Positions 18,101-27,100 of a stretch of 47,173 nucleotides of DNA are shown here, piece after piece (position 1 is the first letter of the stretch; every line of letters starts with the position of its first letter). The stretch spans positions 1 to 47,173 of the forward strand of contig JAGQSC010000018.1 of the NCBI GenBank assembly GCA_020439745.1, read 5' to 3'. Under the pieces are notes generated by a model. The model was not told where the DNA came from, did no database searches, and worked only from the letters and a program-made list of their open reading frames with translations. The translations under genes and the position numbers were made by a program. The DNA comes from Acidobacteriota bacterium (GTDB taxonomy: Bacteria > Acidobacteriota > Holophagae > Acanthopleuribacterales > Acanthopleuribacteraceae).

Positions 18101-21100
18101 GGAAGCACCTCACCCTACACTTTTACCTTTGATGCACCCTTCACAAACACACCGACCGAATTCATCTTGCTGGCTACGGCGATTGACCGGCGGGGCAATT
18201 CGTTTCAGACGCAAAGCCCCATTATGGTGAATCCGGTCACCACCACGGGACCCCCCGACCTGACCATGTTGGCGCCCATCGACCAGCAACCGCTCCCTAT
18301 TTCCCTCGCGGCTGGGCTCCAGTTACGCGTCGCAGGCCGGGCTGCCGATCCAGATGGACTGTGGAATTACACGGTCATGATTGACGATGCGCCGGTTTTA
18401 CAGGGCTCCCTATCGGGGATCCAGGACGATATTGATGCCACATACTCGCTGCCAGAATCATGGCGCAGTGAACCCAACCTCATCGTCTCGCTGGTGGTGC
18501 GCGATATTGGCGGTCAATCTGCGCGTCAAGATGTTCAGATCAACAATATCGATGGCACAGTAGTAACGGGTGTGAATGTGGGTGTCAACGATACGCAATA
18601 CGATGGCCAGACACTTATCCTCGCCGGTGGCAACAACGTGATTGATGGGCTCCATCCCTTTCAGAGTCTTGTTTTGGTCAATGGCGCCACACTCAGTCAG
18701 ACCGCCACGCGCACGGTCATGCCGGAAGTGGTCCGTACGCAGTTGGATCTGGTCGACCACCTGGTGGTGGATTACGGTTGCCGCATCGATTTGAACGGCG
18801 ATGGCTACGCCGGGCTGCCACCCGAACTGGGTTTACCGAGTGGTACGGGATCACACGCGGGCCTAGGTCAGAACGGGACCGACTTGCGCGAAGTGTACGG
18901 TTCACCCTTTGCGCCCATCTGGCCGGGATCTTATGGTGGTGGTGGTGTCCTGCGCTGCTTTGCCGATAGCCAATGGATTGTGGGCAACGTTCGCGCCAAT
19001 GGCACGACGATTGTGCCTAACAATCCAGGCTCGGGCGGCAGCATTTGGCTCAAGGCCAACGCGTTTCATGGCTTCGGAAACATCGAGGCCAACGGTGCCT
19101 CCGGCGGCCGCATCGCCATTGAAGGTACATTTGCAGGACAAACGAGCGCGACAGGCGTTCGCTATAGCAACACCGGCGGCGGCGCAGGAACGATTTATCG
19201 GCGTACACTGGATGCTGCGCAAGCCGATGGCTACCTGGACCTGCTGTACATCGAGAATACCGATAGTCACGCCAATTCGCTAGCCACTTTTGTTACCGCA
19301 TTGGGACCAGCCGCTTTTGGTACAGACGTTATTTCACGTACGGAGTTGATTGGGCCCGATGAGTTCCAGGTACTGACTTTCGTGTCGGGCATTGAATATC
19401 TGGATCTGACTGGGTTCCAACTTATTTCGGCGCTCACGCCAAATGGTCAAGTGATGGATCATGTCGTAGGTGACGAGGTATGGCTTCCGGCGAATGTTTC
19501 CATTCCATGGACGAACGGCGACCTTCTTTCCGTCAATGCTATCTTTGATGAAGTAGTCGTGGGCAACCGTGCCCGCCTGATGGTGGGCGGCGAATTGCCA
19601 AATACCATTATCTCCCTCGACAACGGCACTTTGGATGGTGGTACCGGGACTAACCTGAGTGCGAATACATTTGCATTTGCCAATGATGTGAGGCTCCACG
19701 GGCTACTGACCATGCCAGCGATCGCCACGAGCGGCGACTACCAACTGGAGATTTCAGGTGAATTACACACACCACAGTTTGATCATCAACTCGGTACGGT
19801 CAATCTAGACGGCGAGTTATACGCGCCCGTCATTAACGTTGCAGCGACTTTACAAACGCCCGACAGACGTGGCGCATCCATACGCTTGATTGGCGAAGAC
19901 ATATCGATCTCTGGAACCGTGGCAGTAACGGAAAGTGGCGATGTATTTAGCTCATCTGACCCGCGCAGACAGAGTCACGCAGGTCTGTCCATGCATCCTA
20001 GCTCTACAGCTACTTACGGCAGTTATTACAGACCACAATCCATAGGCAATGGCTTGAACCGAGCTGGAGGCTTGCTTGTGATTAACGCGCAAACCAACCT
20101 AATGCTTGATGGAGAAGTGGACGTTTCTACCAACGCACACGGCTCAGGCGGCTCTATTCAGTTGATAGGACCCGTTTTAACGGGTAACGGCGCCTTACGC
20201 GCAAATGGTGCAAATATTGGCAACCACGGAGGCGGCGCCGGACGTATCGCCATCTTAATAAACGACATCAGCCAGTTTGGCGGCGTGGTTGAAGCACGCG
20301 CCATCGCCGGTGGCGGCGCGGGTACGGTCTTCTACCAAACCGCTCAATGGCCGTTGGGTCGTTTGGTGGTGGACAACGCAGGACTAAGTGGATTCAGTGG
20401 CGGCAACCGTCGCGATCGCGAAACCATCCTACCCGGTTTGGGGATGCGAGTGACGGACGCAGGTACGGGCAATGGCGAGATCATGGGCAGTGGATTCCCT
20501 GACAGTCTTTCCGGCATATTTGTCGTAATAGACGGCCAAGCGCCAGCCCGCATCATCAGCAACAGCGACACCCAACTGCTGCCAGAAACAGCGTTCCCCA
20601 ACATGCCTAACGGCACCAGCTACTCGGGTCTCCACCGACTGGACGTGTTGGAGGTTCTTGGCAACGCCCATTTGATTTCCATCGATCCCATTGAGGTGAC
20701 ACAATCATTGATTCTGGACGGCGGGTCTATCGATGTACCTAGCCTGGTCACACCGCCAGGATTCTCGTTTACCAATGGTGCTGTCACATTGGATAGCCCA
20801 ATAGGGATCGACGATTTTGTTCTAGACAACTTCCAGTTGACGCTGAATTACCCCGCCAATTTCAGTTCGATCCAAATGGTCAATGGATCCATGCTCATCT
20901 ACCGTTATCCCCTTACTGTTGGATCTCTCAATCTGAACGCATCCACATTACAAGCCGAAGTGGCATCAAACGACCCAGGTCTATTTGCTGGATCACTTTC
21001 TTTGAACAACCAATCGATTTGGACGATTTCCGATCGTGCCACGGGCAGCAATGAGGCGTATCCCATCCTTGCCGAAATCAGTGGCTCTTTTGTGCTCAAT

Positions 21101-24100
21101 GCAGATTCCGAAGTGACCACAGGTGATGACCTCGCAAAAGTCACGCGCAATCGCTTCGAATGGCCGCCAGGAACCGTGTACAACCCGGCAGGCACGGGTG
21201 TTTCAGCCCATGGCGGTCTTGGTCGCATCAACAACAACGTTGATGCGCGCCCGTTTGGTTCCTTTTTATCACCCAACCGGTTCGGAAGCCGAGATGGGGG
21301 CGGGCTCATCCGCATAAGCGCCGATCAAATGACGTTGGACGGATCGATGCGGGCGAATGGCGTTAGCAATGGTTCCGGTGGGTCCATTTTCCTACAGGCC
21401 AACCTCATCCAGGGCAACGGTTCCGTTGAAACCAAGCCATCCAACCAGAGCTATGGTGGCGGCCGGATCGCGGTAATGTACGGCAACGACGGTGCATTCC
21501 GCGACACCATGACGTTCGACGCAACCCACGAGTTGGTATCCAGTAACACCAACCTTGGGGGTGCTGGAACGATCTTCTTCAAGTCGGCAACACAGGCCTT
21601 TGGAGAGTTGTTGATTGACCAGGATCTCCGTGCGGGAACCACCTCTGCATCGTCCGATGACTACTCTTCAAGATACCGACTCACTGGTATTCCCGGTGTT
21701 CATGAGCTGCAGCTCTTCAGCGACACCACACCCACGGAATTACGCACGCTCAACGATCCCAGTTGGGAATTGCCGCCTGACCTGGCCGGCTTGACGCTGC
21801 GTATTCCGGGCTCGCCCTCATTTGATGCAGTGATTGTGGCCAGTGATTACACCTCCATCACGGTTGATCGCGATTTACCGAAACCCGTTGCCAATGGAAC
21901 CCAGTTACAACTGGTGTTGAAGTTGGACAAGTTGATCCTGCGCAATGGCGCCCAGCTCCACTTCTCGGGTGACGTGGAAGTGGGTGAATTGCAATTGGAA
22001 GGCGCCTATCTGAATAGCATTTGGGCGCGAAACCTCTCAGGGTTGCCTGAACCCTTCGTGCTGAACACGACCAAACTGCGTTTGATCCTGGAACAGCCGG
22101 ATTGGCAGGCACGAAACCTGGTTCTGAATGGCGCCGAACTCTACTTGGATCAGCCACTGACATTAACCAGCCTGACCGCAACCGACAGTTTGCTGCGCCA
22201 CTCCGTCGTAAATACAGCTGCATTGCTACAAGAGCCCAAACTGGATCTGACCGCGATGGATCTCCAGTTCTTGGGAGCCAGTGTGGTTGACGTGTTCTCG
22301 CGTGCGCGAAACTACGCCCACAACGGCATCCGCAACAGTCACGGCGGTGCCGGTGTCACCACCAATGAAACCTACGGTTCTTTGTTCCGCCCAGTCACTT
22401 TTGGTAGCTCATCCACATCTACCAACCTGGGTGGCGGTGGTGCTATCCATCTCAAAACAGTGACTATGAGTGGAATCTCAGCAAACGCCTCCGGCGATCA
22501 AGGCGCGGGCGGTTCCATTTGGATAGAAGCCGATCATATTACGGGCGACCTGGACCTGGCGGCCAGTATCAATAACTTGAATGCAAACGGCGGCGGTGGT
22601 CGTATCTCTGTGCAGTACGCGCAACTTGATGGCACACTGACGGCCGATGCCCGTGGTGAGCGCAGCTCAGGCACCATCTTCGAACGCAATATCAGCGTTC
22701 ACGCCTTCGGCACACTCACCATTCAGCCCCGTCTAGACACGATTTCAGCACCAACCGAATTGCCGGGCTTCAACCCGGGCACCCTGCCTACGGGCTTTTC
22801 ACAGGTATACGATGCGCCCAACGACACCACTGCGCTCACCATCCCCAACCTGACCCTGGTTGAGGATGCCCGACAACACCACCTGTTCTTCCAGAACAAC
22901 ACTGAATTTCGACACCAGATCCTCAATCAACAGCAACAAGGAACTGACGCCGTCTTCGAGCTCCAGGGGCAGGTTCAAACACTGCAAATAGGCGATGCTT
23001 ATCAGCTGGCAGTTGTACTGGATGCCGTGGACCTTTGTGCCGAATGCCAGTTGGGCGAAAGCAAAGTGCGGGTGGTGGTGGTCGATCAAACACCACCACT
23101 CATACAACAAGTGGATGTGAGTCCATTAATCGGCGGTGTGTTGGATGCCAATCAGTTGTTTGACGTGACCGTCGTCGGCACCGACAATCAGGGCCTCGAT
23201 CGAGCGGAAATCACCTGGAACGGGCAGACCACAACCATTCCTGGCGGCAGTCCCTATGCCGTGCAACTGCAGGCGCCTGCCACGGCTGCCGAGGTTCCAC
23301 TGACTGTGGTCTTGTTCGACTTGAGTGGCACGCCTTCTGCGCCCCATGTGCAAAACCTCACCGTGGTGCCAACCGATACCGAAGACCCGGTGGCCATCAT
23401 CACACAACCCACAAACGGCGCCTTGATTCCGCCGGACCAACCTTTCACAGTCACCGCATCGGGCACCGACAACCGCGCAGTGGTGCAACTGGAAGCCACG
23501 TTCAATGGCAGCACCCAAAACCATGTCTACATTGCCGGCACCTGGGGCGACCCTGTGGACTTCACCTTCCAGGCGCCTGCAAGCGACGGAACCTATCCCA
23601 TCCAGGTCACTGCCACCGATATCAACGGCAATACGGGTACCACCTCCGTTGATGTCATCGTCGACACATCGGACACATTGGGTCCCGAAGTCCAAGTTGT
23701 TGCGCCGATCGTATCTTCAGTTCAGGAAAACCAGGTATTGGCGATCGAACTGATCCTTACCGATCCCAGCGGCATCCAAACCGCTACGGCCAGCCTTCTG
23801 GGCACGGTCGCCACATTGGTTCCTTCGGGCGGCAGTTATGTGGGCAACCTCCCCGTAGATGCGCCAACAGCCCTGATCCAGGACACCCAGATAGAATTCA
23901 CCGCCAGTGATACGCTCGGCAATGCCACCACCTTACAACAGCCCGTCAAAGTGCTTAGTTGGAATTTTGAAGGACCCTATTTGGCCCTGCGTCAAAACGC
24001 CAACCAGTTGGAAGGCCATGCCACAGCCGCGCTGGCCTTGGAAACCGTTTGGCTGGACCACGATGCGGAAAACGGCGACCAGTCATTTAGTCATACCGAC

Positions 24101-27100
24101 ACCCAACCCACCTACGATTGGCGCATTGATACCGTCAATCCCCACAGCGGTAACCACGCATGGCGAGTGAGAGACTACGGTAACCACACTTCATCATTGA
24201 TATCCCCCTATTTTGTGCCTGCGGCAGACGCCAGACTGGTGTTTTGGCACACCATGAATGTGAATCCGAGAATAGATGGCGCGCAGTTATTCGTGGAGAC
24301 CTATTCAGGTAGCAAGCGTGCAGAATTCCCAATTACCGCGTTCCTGTTGGGTGGTTATAACGATCAAATCAATCAAGCCACCAACCCCATCAATGGACAA
24401 TTCGCTTGGTCAGGGAGTTACGCCTACCAAGCCACTGTTGTGGACCTGACACCCTGGGCCGATCAACTAGTCCGCGTGATTTGGCGTTACTTCAGCAACA
24501 GCACCACGACCGCAAGCGGGTCCTGGTCTATCGACGACATTCATATTGCCAATCCCGGTGGACCGGCGAATCTGGCCAGTTTCCAGCTAGATACCGGTGG
24601 TGTGCCCATTCCATTGGATCGCGACCAAGGCTATTCATATGTGCTTGTTCCGGATACGCTGACTCCAGAAGTGGCCAATTGGACGTTCCAAGGTATCAGT
24701 GCACAAGGACTTCAGATGTCGCTTCAGGTACCCTTCAGTTTGGTCCCCGATCACACGCCACCCGTTATTGGCCTGACCAATCCGACACAATGGGCTGAAG
24801 TTCAGGCTGCAACCCAAACACAAATCACACCTGATGTTCATGATCTGAGCCAATCGCGCTTCCCACTACTCATGGACCCTGGCTATGCGCTCCCTCAATT
24901 GATTCAGTTCAACCCTTTTGGGTTCGCAGAGATCACACCCACTTCCACGGGATACACCTTCTCCATGCCTTCTAATGAAAATGACTACCTGGCCCAAATT
25001 GTCTTGGCACCCATCGAATTGCCCAGCGTTGAAGCCTCGCTAGTTTTTGACCACATGTTCGATGGTTCCCTGAACCAAGGCGCTGTTGGTGTGGTCGTGG
25101 AAGTGAGTACTGACGGTCAAAATTGGACGGATCTCGGCACTCGTATCACTGGTGGATACGGTGATCAATTCGAAAGCGCAGTTGATCCGGTATGGCAACA
25201 ACGCCCCTGTCTCGCCTTTGCCAGTGCTACCACCATCAGCGTGAATCTCAATGATTTCGCAGGTCAACGCGTTTGGATTCGCTGGCAACTGCGGAAACTG
25301 GGTAATGACAACCTGAACTGGTCCTTGATAGCGGCACAGATTGAAGGCGTGGCTAGCGTGGATCCGCTACGTGTAACCCAGGTATCATTTGTCTACGACG
25401 GCAACACCCAAAACGTAATCGCTGCGCCCTTCCAAGCCACCATCGACCATCCGGATCCAGGGGGCACTGCGGTTGAATTGCTTACCTTGATTGCCACCGA
25501 TAGCTTCGGTAATACCGGCCAACTGGAACGCAACCTGATCGTACGGGGAACCGCATCACAGTCGCTGAATAATGCCCAAATCGATGCGGGCAATCTCTCG
25601 TACGAAGGCGCACATCTCATCCTGCAACCCGGAAACCACACCATTGACGGGCTGCACAATTTCGCCTCGCTGGTGCTGCAACCGGGCGCAATCCTCACAA
25701 GTGAACCAACTGTTGACGCAATGGATCCGAAAGGTGTCGACCTTGAAATACAGAACCTCTTCCTCTTAACGGAAGGAGCCCAAGTTGAGCTTACCGGCAA
25801 AGGTTACCCGCAAGACTTTACCCATCCCGCACTGGGACTGTTGGCCGGACATGGACACGGCGGTTTAGGCGACGGCGAAACCGAAGGTGCCTACGGTTCC
25901 TTCGTGGATCCCTATACGCTCGGCTCTGCCAATGGCGGTGGCCGCATCCGCGTACACGCCGACGAGATCCACCTATTCGGCGCTATCAATAGCAATGGTG
26001 CACTTTACAACGGCCAATTCGGTTCCGGCGGGTCCGTCAACTTGCGCGCAGATAGCTTGCTGACTGGCAATGGTCCTATTCAGGCCAATGGCTATTTGAC
26101 TCGCGGAAATCCGGGTGGCGGCGGTGGCCGAATCGCGTTGCGCAGTGACGGCTCATTCACGTACACAGGGGCCACGACCGCTTTTGGAGGTTTCCAGGCA
26201 GGTGCTGGGACCATTTACACCGTCTATCCGGGGACCAGCAAGCTGGATGTCTTTGGACCCGACGTGGCCGACGCGCCCAACCAAACGCCCTTTACCGGTC
26301 TGGACGCGTCACCTACAGAGCTTCATGTGAATCGGGCCCGCGTTTCGGATGCACCAGCTATGGCTGGCACGCAGTTCCATGTTCACTCAGGTCATCTGCT
26401 ATTCAATCCTGCCTCATTGGTGGATCTCCGCGGGCGCACGACCTATTCCAATGCGCGACTGGGCGGTCAGATCCAGGTGGACCAAGCACTCATCCAACCT
26501 CTCCAATCAAGGGGCAACTTGGAGTTAGTAGGATCCATCAACAGTACAACGCTGACATTAGACGACAGCCAAGCGCCACTCTATCTGGGTGGCACACTGA
26601 TCCTGCCCCAATTGACGTTGCAGAACTCCGGCAGCATTCAATCCATTCCCGACATGAAGAGCGAACCGCTGCGGATCAACGCCTCAGGTCTGGTCTCCAT
26701 CGCCTCGGGTACGTCCATTTCTGCTGATGGTGGCGAAGGTTATCTGGGCAACCGATTCAGTCATACCGGAGCCGCCCTTTTCCAAGATGACAACTTTAAT
26801 CCACCGGCTACACTACCAGGCGAAATGCCCTACGGCTCTTTCTTAGAGCCAGACAAACCAGGCGGCGGAGGCGGAGTCGTGCAAATCACGGCAGACGAAA
26901 TCTCGTTGGAAGGTATCATCTCCGCGGGTCGCGATTACTACTCAGAAGCGGATTACTCAACCATGGGTTCTGGTGGGTCGGTATGGATCATATGCAACAG
27001 CATTCAGGGGTTTGGCCAGGTATTGGCTCAAAGTCAATCCATCTACACAGGCACGGGGTACATTTCACCTTCGGCCGGCCGAATTGCGCTTTATGTCAAT

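Noticed and set aside
23126-23695. 189-codon minus-strand frame, and a similar one at 30552-31133
   Set aside because: Both are antisense to Ig-like repeats of the giants. They have Gly/Cys/His-rich composition, no signal, no domain and no ribosome binding site.
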